DNA of 5,898 nucleotides from Clostridia bacterium (GTDB taxonomy: Bacteria; Bacillota; Clostridia; Oscillospirales; CAG-272). Where the stretch lies: the NCBI GenBank assembly GCA_017451975.1, contig JAFTNI010000115.1, positions 1 through 5,898 of the forward strand, in the 5' to 3' direction. The notes beneath the pieces were generated by a model. The model did not search any database, had not been told where the DNA came from, and worked only from the letters and a program-made list of their open reading frames with translations. The translations under genes and the position numbers were made by a program. Positions 1 through 5,898 of the stretch are shown piece by piece (position 1 is the first letter of the stretch; each line of letters opens with the position of its first letter).

Positions 1-1
1 A

Positions 2-187
2 GCTACAAGCGCTTCTACTACAGGCACAACGGCTACAACGGCAACGTCTGCTACAACGGCTACATCCGCTACGACAGCAACGTCTGCTACGACAACACCC
101 ACAACAACACCCACAACGGCAACGTCCGCTACAACAGCAACGTCTGCTACGACAACACCTACAACGGCTACGACAGCTACAACGGCT
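2..187 (+). repeat. Degenerate Thr/Ala/Ser codon repeats encoding the linker of the first gene
   Basis: DNA made of short imperfect repeats of ACA/ACG, GCT/GCA, TCT/TCC and CCC codons. At the protein level a roughly six-residue period (ATTATS-like) is visible, broken by TTTP segments. It encodes an extended flexible spacer, possibly O-glycosylated (inference), between the presumed membrane anchor and the LamG domains. The repeat probably continues upstream of the window. Confidence 0.8.
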
Positions 188-1531
188 GAACCCAAAGACC
201 CTAACCTTCTCGTTTGGATCGACTTCGGCCTTGAAAACCTCGAAGAAGGCGATGATGGCTCTTACTTTAAGGATATGTCCGGTAACGGCAACCACGGCTA
301 CGTTGGCGGTAATATCGACGTAACAGACGGTATTAACGATGGCGAAGGCGCTGAAATCAACACAGTAGGCGACTACCTCACAATCAAACACAACGACGTA
401 TTCAACTTCAAAGCAGAAGACGAATACACAATCGACCTTTGGATCAAGGTTGACAAAGATAACATCTATTCTAACCATACTTGGCCCTGCCTCTTCACAA
501 AAGGCTCCCCCAACGCTACAAGCTACTTCGGTTGCTGGGTAAGCGCATCTAAAGGCACAGACTACATTTACTACGGCACAGGTACATACGATATTGAAAA
601 CAACGTGAACGTAACAGGTAACAAAAACGCTGCTGCTTTCAAGGGCGTTCTCAAATCTGAATGGCACCACTTCATTGCAGTTCAGAAGGACGGCGTTATC
701 TACACATACATCGACGGCGTTGCTGGTGCAACTGAAACAGCAAAAGATATCACAAACACATGGGATCTCTACATCGGCGGTAAGGTTGGCGTAGACGCTG
801 AAACAGGCGAAGATAAGCTTCAGCAGTTCTTCGGCGCAATCGATGAATTTAAAATTTACAACCGTGCGCTCACAGCAGAAGAAATCACAGGCATTTACCC
901 CGTTGAAAAGGACGAAAGCAAGCTCGTAGTAGACCTTGACTTCTCCGCTATCAACGAAGGCGTTATCGCAGATAAATCCGGCAAGGGTAACAACGCTACA
1001 ATCACAGGCGACGTTACTGTTGCAGAAGGTGCAGTTGTATTCGATACAGAAGGCGAATACCTCACAATCAAGAACTCCGACGATATCAACTTCGCTGCAG
1101 AAGATAGCTTTATTATCGAATTCAAATACAGAATTGACCAGGCTGGCGGCTCTTGGCCCTGCCTCTTCGAAAAAGGCGATAAAGGCATTGGCTGGTACGG
1201 CGTTTGGATGAGCAACGGTCTTTGCTGGGGCGGTGATACAGGTAACAAATGGTTCACCACTTCTATGGCAACAGGCGAATGGCACACAGTTCAGGTTGTA
1301 AGAGACGGCGCTGCAAAAGCTCTCTACGTATACTTCGATGGCAACCTCGTAACACAGATAACAACAGGTCTTGTTTTCCAGAGCGAGCTTGACCTCTTCA
1401 TCGGCGGTGCTACATACTCCGGAAACGGCTTGGGCGATACACTTAAAATTCAGCAGTTCTTCGGCGCAATCGAATCCTTCAAGGTTTACGATTACGGCAC
1501 AGACGCGCTCACATACAAAACAGGCAAATAA
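2..1531 (+). CDS. Surface protein with Thr-rich tether and two LamG-like domains (5' end missing)
   Basis: Open from the window edge to the TAA at 1529-1531, 509 visible residues; the start lies upstream. The ATG at 275 is internal, because the same frame is coding well before it. Residues 1-62 are low complexity (35 Thr, the rest Ala, Ser, Pro, Gly). Two repeats of the LamG/concanavalin-A-like fold follow. The first spans about residues 69-300, with WIDFG near its start and the hallmark end GAIDEFKIYNRALTAEE at 278. The second spans about 307-500 (VVDLDF, WYGVW, CWGGDTGN, GAIESFKVYDY at 488). No catalytic domain follows. Such domains usually bind glycans or proteins; the ligand here is unknown. 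By analogy with the lipoproteins downstream, I infer an N-terminal lipobox signal peptide outside the window. Domain 2 closely resembles the LamG domains of the two esterases downstream, so the locus grew by duplication. Fold assignment is fairly sure; role is not. Confidence 0.85.
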   Translation, partial: ATSASTTGTTATTATSATTATSATTATSATTTPTTTPTTATSATTATSATTTPTTATTATTAEPKDPNLLVWIDFGLENLEEGDDGSYFKDMSGNGNHGYVGGNIDVTDGINDGEGAEINTVGDYLTIKHNDVFNFKAEDEYTIDLWIKVDKDNIYSNHTWPCLFTKGSPNATSYFGCWVSASKGTDYIYYGTGTYDIENNVNVTGNKNAAAFKGVLKSEWHHFIAVQKDGVIYTYIDGVAGATETAKDITNTWDLYIGGKVGVDAETGEDKLQQFFGAIDEFKIYNRALTAEEITGIYPVEKDESKLVVDLDFSAINEGVIADKSGKGNNATITGDVTVAEGAVVFDTEGEYLTIKNSDDINFAAEDSFIIEFKYRIDQAGGSWPCLFEKGDKGIGWYGVWMSNGLCWGGDTGNKWFTTSMATGEWHTVQVVRDGAAKALYVYFDGNLVTQITTGLVFQSELDLFIGGATYSGNGLGDTLKIQQFFGAIESFKVYDYGTDALTYKTGK

Positions 1532-1552
1532 TTAACAGAATATAGTCCTTAT

Positions 1553-1589
1553 GGGTACCGATTTACCGCCTTGCGGCAAATCGGTATCT
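1553..1589 (+). other. Intergenic hairpin without a T-run
   Basis: The arms 1556-1569 and 1573-1586 pair at 13 of 14 positions (one A-C mismatch at 1565/1577) around a CTT loop. Three more pairs, two of them G-U, can extend the stem to 1553-1589. The downstream bases are TCTCGGGTT, so the T-run of an intrinsic terminator is missing, and none is present in the opposite orientation. It may be a weak terminator, an mRNA 3'-end stabiliser or processing site that separates the levels of the two flanking genes, or a small dispersed palindrome. I see no convincing promoter between 1532 and 1616, which leaves room for read-through from the first gene into the second. Confidence 0.6.
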
Positions 1590-1616
1590 CGGGTTAATCA
1601 CAATTAAAATCAACAC

Positions 1617-1622
1617 GGAGGA
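1617..1622 (+). promoter_or_regulatory. Strong ribosome binding site of the first esterase gene
   Basis: GGAGGA lies six bases before the ATG at 1629 and fixes that start, which also begins a perfect lipoprotein signal peptide. The wider context CACGGAGGA is identical to the one before the carboxypeptidase gene at 5147. Confidence 0.85.
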
Positions 1623-1628
1623 AATTGC

Positions 1629-1691
1629 ATGAAAAAGATTATTTCTATGGTAATGGCAATGGTTATGCTCCTTTGTATGCTCGCTTCCTGT
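1629..1691 (+). other. Lipoprotein signal peptide and lipobox cysteine
   Basis: Codons 1-21 encode a short basic start (KK), a hydrophobic core of about 13 residues and LASC. Cys21 would be lipidated after prolipoprotein maturation by Lgt and Lsp. The segment has no counterpart in the paralogue at 3536. Confidence 0.9.
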
Positions 1692-3413
1692 AACCTCGGA
1701 GCTACAACGACAGGTACAACAGACACAACGGGTGCAACTACTACAACGGGCACAACCGCCACAACAGGCACGACTGCTACAACAGGCACGACTGCCACAA
1801 CAGGCACGACAGACACAACGGGCACAACCGCTACAACAGGCACGACAGCCACAACGGGCACAACTGCTACAACAGGCACAACCGCTACAACGAAGCCCCC
1901 TGTAGTTCAAGGCCCCGGCGTTGCAACACCTGACCCCAATGCACCCAGCGAAACTCCCGGAAAAGGCCCCTTCCTTTGGCTCGACTTTGAAAAAGTAAAC
2001 ATTGAAGGCAATGTTATCAAAAACGTAGGCTCTGCTGAAGGTCTTGACGCTACTATAACGGGTAACCCCGAATATATGGCAAGCCCCACAGGTGCAGATG
2101 CTATCCACTTCGGCACAAACAGCACGTTCGATTATCTCACAATCAAGAACAACGAAAAGCTCAACTTCACAATTGACGATGAATTCACCATAGACTTCTG
2201 GTATATGATGGACAGAAAAGCCGCAGGCTGGGATAACCTCTTCTCCAAGGGTTCTTCCAAAAACGGCTGGTACGGCGTATGGCTCGGTACAAACGATAAC
2301 GACAACCAGGGCGTATGCTGGGGCGGCGATACAGGTAACCACAAAATAGGTTCCCTCTATTCCAAGTACAAATGGCACCACATCACGGTTATTATGAAAA
2401 ACCGTACAATCTACACATACCTTGACGGTAAAGCAGTAAGCGCTTTTGAAGCGAAGAACTATACCTCTACATCCGACCTTTTCATCGGCGGCAGAAACAG
2501 CTCTGATGCAACCGCTGTTTCTACAGCACAGTTCCACGGCGCTATCGACGAATTCAAGATTTACGATTACGCTTGGGAAGCTAAGGAAAGCGCAAAATCT
2601 ATCTATGCGGCTCAGTCTCATACTTTTGAATACGTAAACCCCAACGATGCAACTCAGAAGATGACACTCCCCTACCGCGTATACTACCCCACAGATTTCA
2701 ACGGTAACACAGATAAATACCCCGTTCTTTACTTCCTCCACGGCCACGGCGAATGCGGCACGGATAACAGCACACAGCTTCAGGTATTCGGCCCCAACGT
2801 GCTCATCAACGATATCGTTGAAATGGATAACTGCATTATCGTAGCACCCCAGACGATTTGCGACGGCGCTACAAACAAATATGAATGGGTAGCAAGCGGC
2901 TCTAATATTGCAGGCTACCACCAGTGGGACGGCGTTGCAGGCGGCCTTAAGATCCGCGAAGGCGAGCTCAAGGATATCATTCATACAGTAGGTATGCAGG
3001 CAGCAGAAGCTCTTATTAAAGAGTTCGTTGCAAAAGAAGAAAACAGAGTAGACATGAACAGAGTTTACGTTGCAGGTATTTCCATGGGCGGCTGCGCAAC
3101 ATGGGAAATCATGGCTCGTAACCCCGAGCTCTTCGCGGCTGCAATTCCTCTTTGCGGCTCCGGTATTCTCAGCACAGCGGCATCCCTCAAGGATATCGAT
3201 ATCTGGGCATTCCACGGCTCCAAGGATACAACTGTTTGGACAGAAGGCTCCAAGAAGATGTATGATGCTATCGTTGCAGCAGGCGGTACAAAGATAATTT
3301 ATACAGAGCTTGCAGGCCAGGGTCACAGCATCTGGAACCCTGCATACACATATAAGAACTCTGCAGGTCAGACACCCGCACAGTGGTTGCTCCAGCAGAC
3401 AAAGGCAGACTGA
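1629..3413 (+). CDS. Lipoprotein esterase: Thr linker, LamG domain and alpha/beta-hydrolase domain
   Basis: 594 residues. The signal peptide (KK, then a hydrophobic stretch rich in Met/Val/Leu) ends in lipobox L18-A19-S20-C21, so the product is predicted to be lipid-anchored outside the membrane. Residues 26-88 form a Thr-rich linker. A LamG-like domain covers about 115-320 (FLWLDF, FTIDFWYM, NGWYGVW, CWGGDTGN, GAIDEFKIYDYAW at 304). From about 345 comes an alpha/beta-hydrolase of the predicted-peptidase/esterase type (COG4099-like; related to the CE1/PHB-depolymerase esterases). Its oxyanion region is FLHGHGECGTDN (H371), the nucleophile elbow GISMGG has Ser485, and likely Asp533 (FHGSKD) and His566 (GQGHSIW) complete the triad. 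The probable reaction is hydrolysis of carboxylic esters, for example acetyl or feruloyl groups on plant or host glycans, but the substrate is inferred. A peptidase activity is a weaker alternative. A terminator follows directly. Confidence 0.9.
   Translation: MKKIISMVMAMVMLLCMLASCNLGATTTGTTDTTGATTTTGTTATTGTTATTGTTATTGTTDTTGTTATTGTTATTGTTATTGTTATTKPPVVQGPGVATPDPNAPSETPGKGPFLWLDFEKVNIEGNVIKNVGSAEGLDATITGNPEYMASPTGADAIHFGTNSTFDYLTIKNNEKLNFTIDDEFTIDFWYMMDRKAAGWDNLFSKGSSKNGWYGVWLGTNDNDNQGVCWGGDTGNHKIGSLYSKYKWHHITVIMKNRTIYTYLDGKAVSAFEAKNYTSTSDLFIGGRNSSDATAVSTAQFHGAIDEFKIYDYAWEAKESAKSIYAAQSHTFEYVNPNDATQKMTLPYRVYYPTDFNGNTDKYPVLYFLHGHGECGTDNSTQLQVFGPNVLINDIVEMDNCIIVAPQTICDGATNKYEWVASGSNIAGYHQWDGVAGGLKIREGELKDIIHTVGMQAAEALIKEFVAKEENRVDMNRVYVAGISMGGCATWEIMARNPELFAAAIPLCGSGILSTAASLKDIDIWAFHGSKDTTVWTEGSKKMYDAIVAAGGTKIIYTELAGQGHSIWNPAYTYKNSAGQTPAQWLLQQTKAD
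1713..1892 (+). repeat. Ten tandem 18-bp units encoding a GTT(A/D)TT hexapeptide linker
   Basis: Ten in-frame 18-bp units run without interruption. Eight read Gly-Thr-Thr-Ala/Asp-Thr-Thr from 1749, preceded by two slightly variant units that start with GGT. Third codon positions differ between units (ACA, ACG, ACT, ACC; GCT, GCC) while the peptide stays nearly constant. Some units differ at only one base. The protein segment is residues 29-88. Being in frame, gain or loss of units would change spacer length without breaking the gene. Confidence 0.92.
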
Positions 3414-3426
3414 TTTTTGAAAACCT

Positions 3427-3456
3427 AAAAAACGCAGGATTTTTCCTGCGTTTTTT
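3427..3456 (+). terminator. Rho-independent terminator after the first esterase gene
   Basis: A perfect 13-bp stem (arms 3427-3439 and 3444-3456) closes a TTTT loop and ends in six T. The core ACGCAGGA pairs with TCCTGCGT. The A-run on the left and T-run on the right allow some bidirectional function, but its place 13 bases after the TGA fits termination of the esterase transcript. Confidence 0.92.
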
Positions 3457-3473
3457 GCCATAACAAAGCGCAT

Positions 3474-3491
3474 AGGGCAGGGGCTTGCCCT
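3474..3491. repeat. GC-rich palindrome in the leader of the second esterase gene
   Basis: AGGGCA at 3474-3479 pairs with TGCCCT at 3486-3491 around a six-base loop, in a G-rich then C-rich block that stands out from the AT-rich intergenic DNA. It resembles the small dispersed palindromes scattered between genes in many Clostridia (from memory; copy number cannot be checked here). It could also act as a leader hairpin. A TAAAAT hexamer follows at 3497-3502 but has no -35 partner at normal spacing, so I do not call a promoter. Confidence 0.45.
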
Positions 3492-3520
3492 CCCCTTAAA
3501 ATCTTCGCAAAAATAACGAA

Positions 3521-3527
3521 AAGGAAG
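3521..3527 (+). promoter_or_regulatory. Ribosome binding site of the second esterase gene
   Basis: AAGGAAG sits eight bases before the ATG at 3536. It is weaker than the CACGGAGGA used by the two lipoprotein genes beside it. The frame is open upstream only to the TAA at 3497-3499 and holds no other ATG, so this decides the start and excludes a missed signal peptide in frame. Confidence 0.65.
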
Positions 3528-3535
3528 TAACTGAA

Positions 3536-5029
3536 ATGGATGAAATAAGAAAAATAGAAAAAGCCACGCAGGATGAAAACGCTCCTTGCGAAACCGTTGG
3601 CAAGGGCCCTTTCCTCTGGTACGATTTCGAAGCCGACAATATGAAGGGCGGTACCGTTAAAAACATGGCGGGCGAAGGGCTCGATGCCATTATTACGGGC
3701 ACACCCGTTACCATCACGAGCCCCACGGGCGCCGACGCCATTCACTTCGGCACGACCGACGAGGAAAACTACGTAACCGTGAAAAACGATGCTAAGCTCA
3801 ATTTCTCTATCGACGATGAATTTACCATAGATTTCTGGTATATGCTCGACGAAAACGCAGTGGGCTGGGAAACTCTCTTTTCCAAGGGCTCTAAAAATAA
3901 CGGCTGGTACGGCGTTTGGCTTGGCGTTGAAGATAGACCCACGCAGGGCGTTTGCTGGGGCGGCGACACGAGAAACCGCAAAATCGGCTCCGCTTTTTCG
4001 AAAAACACGTGGCATCACGCTACGATAATTCACAAAAACCGCATGATTTACGTTTACCTCAACGGCACGAAGGTTGGGCAGACGGGCTCTGTCAACTTCA
4101 AATCGAGCTCCGACCTCTACATCGGCGGTGCTTCTCACAGCGAGGGCGTAAAGCAGTTCCACGGCGCTATTGATGAATTCAAAATTTACGATTACGCTTG
4201 GGAAGACGTAAGCATAGAAAAATCCATATACGAATCCAAGGCAGACGTTTTCGAATTTGCGGGAGAGGATGGCGAGGGAATGAGCTTGCCTTACCGAGCA
4301 TACTACCCCTCCGATTACGAAACAAGCGGAAAATCTTACCCCTTGGTTTACTTCCTCCACGGCCACGGCGAATGCGGCACAGATAACAAAACACAGCTCC
4401 AGGTTTTTGGGCGTAACCTCTTCCTCGATGAGCTTGCGGCTATGGATAACTGCATTATTCTCGCACCGCAGACGATATGCGACGGCGCGATAAACAAATA
4501 TGAATGGATCGCCTCCGGCTCGGGCAAGCCAGGCATTCACGTATGGGACGGCGCGGCAGGCGGCTTCAAGGCGCGCGAGGGCAAGCTTGAGGATATGACT
4601 TACACAATAGGAATGAAGGCGGCAGAGGCTTTGCTTTATAAATTCATCGACGAAAACAGAGTTGATAAGGAAAGAATTTACGTCGGCGGTATTTCCATGG
4701 GCGGCTGCGCAACGTGGGAAATTCTTGCCCGCAACCCCGAGCTTTTCGCGGCGGCGGTGCCCCTTTGCGGCTCCGGCATACTTTCCTCGGCAGAGTCGCT
4801 TAAAGACGTGGCAATATGGGTATTCCACGGCACGGGCGATAAGACTGTTTGGACAGAAGGCACGACGAGAATGGTAGATGCCATTCGCGCGGCGGGCGGC
4901 ACGAAAATTCAGTATACGCCCATAAGCGAAAACTTCGGCCACAGTATATGGAACCCCTCGTATATAACGAGAAATGAAGCAGGTCAGACACCTGCACAGT
5001 GGCTCCTTGAGCAGAAAAAAGGCAAATAA
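3536..5029 (+). CDS. LamG domain plus esterase, paralogue lacking signal peptide and linker
   Basis: 497 residues. Homology to the preceding protein begins near residue 11 (TQDENAP, against TPDPNAP there) and runs to the end, with most positions identical by eye. The LamG-like domain is about 26-230 (FLWYDF, FTIDFWYM, NGWYGVW, GAIDEFKIYDYAW at 210). The alpha/beta-hydrolase follows from about 245, with FLHGHGECGTDN (H275), Ser387 in GISMGG, Asp435 in FHGTGD and His469 in FGHSIW, so the triad looks intact. The first ten residues are charged (MDEIRKIEKA); there is no hydrophobic segment, lipobox or Thr linker, so the product should stay in the cytoplasm unless exported another way. It may cleave esters on imported oligosaccharides, or be a duplicate that lost its export module. 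Codon choice looks less biased than in the preceding gene. It lies between two terminators, so it is probably transcribed alone, although its promoter is not clear. Confidence 0.9.
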   Translation: MDEIRKIEKATQDENAPCETVGKGPFLWYDFEADNMKGGTVKNMAGEGLDAIITGTPVTITSPTGADAIHFGTTDEENYVTVKNDAKLNFSIDDEFTIDFWYMLDENAVGWETLFSKGSKNNGWYGVWLGVEDRPTQGVCWGGDTRNRKIGSAFSKNTWHHATIIHKNRMIYVYLNGTKVGQTGSVNFKSSSDLYIGGASHSEGVKQFHGAIDEFKIYDYAWEDVSIEKSIYESKADVFEFAGEDGEGMSLPYRAYYPSDYETSGKSYPLVYFLHGHGECGTDNKTQLQVFGRNLFLDELAAMDNCIILAPQTICDGAINKYEWIASGSGKPGIHVWDGAAGGFKAREGKLEDMTYTIGMKAAEALLYKFIDENRVDKERIYVGGISMGGCATWEILARNPELFAAAVPLCGSGILSSAESLKDVAIWVFHGTGDKTVWTEGTTRMVDAIRAAGGTKIQYTPISENFGHSIWNPSYITRNEAGQTPAQWLLEQKKGK

Positions 5030-5034
5030 AATAT

Positions 5035-5061
5035 AAAAGCGGTGTGCAAACACCGCTTTTT
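5035..5061 (+). terminator. Rho-independent terminator after the second esterase gene
   Basis: A perfect 11-bp stem (arms 5035-5045 and 5050-5060, core AGCGGTGT/ACACCGCT) closes a GCAA tetraloop and ends in five T, five bases after the TAA. It separates the esterase from the promoter that starts about ten bases further on. Confidence 0.93.
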
Positions 5062-5071
5062 GCTTTGTATA

Positions 5072-5100
5072 TTGACAAATATTGCAAATAGGCGTAAAAT
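5072..5100 (+). promoter_or_regulatory. Sigma-70/SigA-type promoter of the carboxypeptidase gene
   Basis: A perfect -35 TTGACA (5072-5077), a 17-base spacer and -10 TAAAAT (5095-5100, five of six consensus bases). The start point is expected near 5107, giving a leader of about 40 bases before the ATG at 5147. No operator-like repeat is evident around it, so expression is probably constitutive or housekeeping in type. Confidence 0.8.
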
Positions 5101-5134
5101 ATAAATTATAACAAACCGACATTTTGAAAAACAC

Positions 5135-5140
5135 GGAGGA
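5135..5140 (+). promoter_or_regulatory. Strong ribosome binding site of the carboxypeptidase gene
   Basis: GGAGGA lies six bases before ATG 5147 and sets the start in agreement with the lipoprotein signal peptide that follows. Confidence 0.85.
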
Positions 5141-5146
5141 TTTTAT

Positions 5147-5898
5147 ATGAAAAAAATCATCACTTTGATTGTGTCAATAGTTATGCTTCTTTGCGCACTT
5201 ACATCGTGCGAGCTGGAATTTACTATTGACATAACGACGAAAGCAGACGGCACAACCGCAACAAAGCCAATAACCGATAAAACGGGTGAGACGACCGTGA
5301 TAACCACAACAGGCACAGTTGCCACCACGGCTTCCACTTCGCTCAAAGACCCCCACTACACGACTCCCGTTCTCGGCGCTTGGAACTACGGCTATGAAAC
5401 CACAAACAGAAGCGATAAGCTCGTTAACGAAGGCCACCTTATACTCGTTAACAACAAGTATGCATACACGTTTCCTGCTTCCCTCAAGCTCGAGCAGATG
5501 TACAATAAAGCTTACGGCTATGGCGACGTTTACGTTCTCGGCAACGGTATGACATACCCCACGGGTGCTAAGCCCCTCGAGCTCAGCAAGGATATAGTTG
5601 AAAACATTTCGGCTATGCTCAGAGATATGAAGGCGGCTAACCCCACGCTTACGGATACAAGAAGACTTATGATTCTTTCGGGCTACAGAACGCTTGAAAA
5701 GCAGGAAGCTCTTTACAAAAACGACCCCGATAGCGGTCTTACCACAAAGCCCGGACATAACGAACACCACACGGGACTTGCCTTTGACTTACGTGTGAAT
5801 ATAAAAAATCAGTCTGAAATCGAATACCTCAACGAAGCAGAGCAGGCTTGGATCACAGCAAACTGCGCTAAATACGGCTTTATTCTCCGCTATACGGA
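5147..5898 (+). CDS. VanY-type D,D-carboxypeptidase lipoprotein (3' end missing)
   Basis: 250 complete codons are visible and the frame is open at the window edge. The signal peptide ends in lipobox L18-T19-S20-C21, followed by a Thr-rich spacer to about residue 68, less regular than in the esterase. The catalytic region matches the VanY/LdcB-like zinc peptidases. S178-G-Y-R-T fits their conserved SxYR motif. P202-G-H-N-E-H-H-T-G-L-A-F-D matches the family's EHxxGxAxD signature, with His207 and Asp214 as zinc ligands at the family's seven-residue spacing. A downstream WITANCAKYGFILRY matches the conserved W...yGFilry segment. The third ligand, a His near a catalytic Glu, should lie just past the window. 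The enzyme would trim the terminal D-Ala (or act as an L,D-carboxypeptidase) on peptidoglycan stem peptides outside the membrane. That is ordinary wall maturation; there is no vanR, vanS, vanH or vanA around it to suggest glycopeptide resistance. Confidence 0.88.
   Translation, partial: MKKIITLIVSIVMLLCALTSCELEFTIDITTKADGTTATKPITDKTGETTVITTTGTVATTASTSLKDPHYTTPVLGAWNYGYETTNRSDKLVNEGHLILVNNKYAYTFPASLKLEQMYNKAYGYGDVYVLGNGMTYPTGAKPLELSKDIVENISAMLRDMKAANPTLTDTRRLMILSGYRTLEKQEALYKNDPDSGLTTKPGHNEHHTGLAFDLRVNIKNQSEIEYLNEAEQAWITANCAKYGFILRYT

Noticed and set aside
2..187. Possible CRISPR array or non-coding satellite at the window start
   Set aside because: The repeats are short, in frame and without unique spacers; they encode a Thr/Ala/Ser linker.
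275..1531. The ATG at 275 as the start of the first gene
   Set aside because: The frame is open back to the window edge and upstream codons encode a Thr-rich linker plus the first strand of the LamG domain (VWIDFG), so this Met is internal; no ribosome binding site precedes it.
1541..1546. TATAGT as a -10 element for the first esterase gene
   Set aside because: No -35-like hexamer lies 16-18 bases upstream, and the hairpin follows at once.
1563..3473. Long minus-strand open frame (636 codons) opposite the first esterase gene
   Set aside because: It mirrors the + strand gene and stays open because that gene avoids TTA, CTA and TCA codons. The translation is Cys/Ala/Val-rich low complexity with no recognisable domain, and the + strand has signal peptide, triad and terminator.
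3425..5134. Long minus-strand open frame (569 codons) opposite the second esterase gene
   Set aside because: Same codon-bias shadow; it runs through both terminators and lacks any domain signature.
5174..5770. Minus-strand open frame opposite the carboxypeptidase gene
   Set aside because: The + strand carries a promoter, ribosome binding site, lipobox and zinc-ligand motif in the same region; the minus frame has none.
5147..5898. A glycopeptide-resistance cluster around the VanY-like enzyme
   Set aside because: No two-component regulator or vanH/vanA/vanX-like gene is visible. The domain is widespread in ordinary cell-wall enzymes.

Overview
The window looks like a chromosomal stretch from an anaerobic Clostridia-type Firmicute, probably a gut or rumen commensal. 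The pointers are strong GGAGGA ribosome binding sites, Rho-independent terminators with T-runs, a textbook TTGACA-17-TAAAAT promoter, MKKII-type lipoprotein signal peptides, and Thr-rich linkers joined to LamG and esterase domains. This placement is an inference from style; no marker gene is present. All genes are on the + strand.

Layout: (1) 2-1531, the 3' part of a gene for a surface protein with a Thr/Ala/Ser-rich tether followed by two LamG-like (concanavalin-A fold) domains and no enzyme domain. (2) 1629-3413, a complete lipoprotein: lipobox signal peptide, a ten-unit hexapeptide Thr linker, one LamG domain, and an alpha/beta-hydrolase esterase with a visible Ser-Asp-His triad. It ends at a perfect terminator. 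(3) 3536-5029, a close tandem paralogue of gene 2 that keeps the LamG and esterase domains and the triad but has no signal peptide, lipobox or Thr linker. It ends at its own terminator. (4) 5147 to the window edge, a promoter-driven lipoprotein with a Thr-rich spacer and a VanY-type zinc D,D-carboxypeptidase domain, cut off by the window end.

Genes 2 and 4, and probably gene 1, share one build: lipid anchor, low-complexity Thr linker, then a functional domain. The likely theme is display of carbohydrate-binding, ester-cleaving and peptidoglycan-trimming domains outside the membrane. LamG domains could hold a glycan while the esterase removes acyl or aryl esters. The substrate cannot be read from the sequence. 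Gene 3 would act in the cytoplasm as it stands, or is a duplicate that lost its export module.

I see no defence system, mobile element, CRISPR array, tRNA or rRNA. The most unusual points are the clean loss of the export and tether module in gene 3 and the repeat-built linkers. This is a coherent cell-surface locus rather than a clearly new system.
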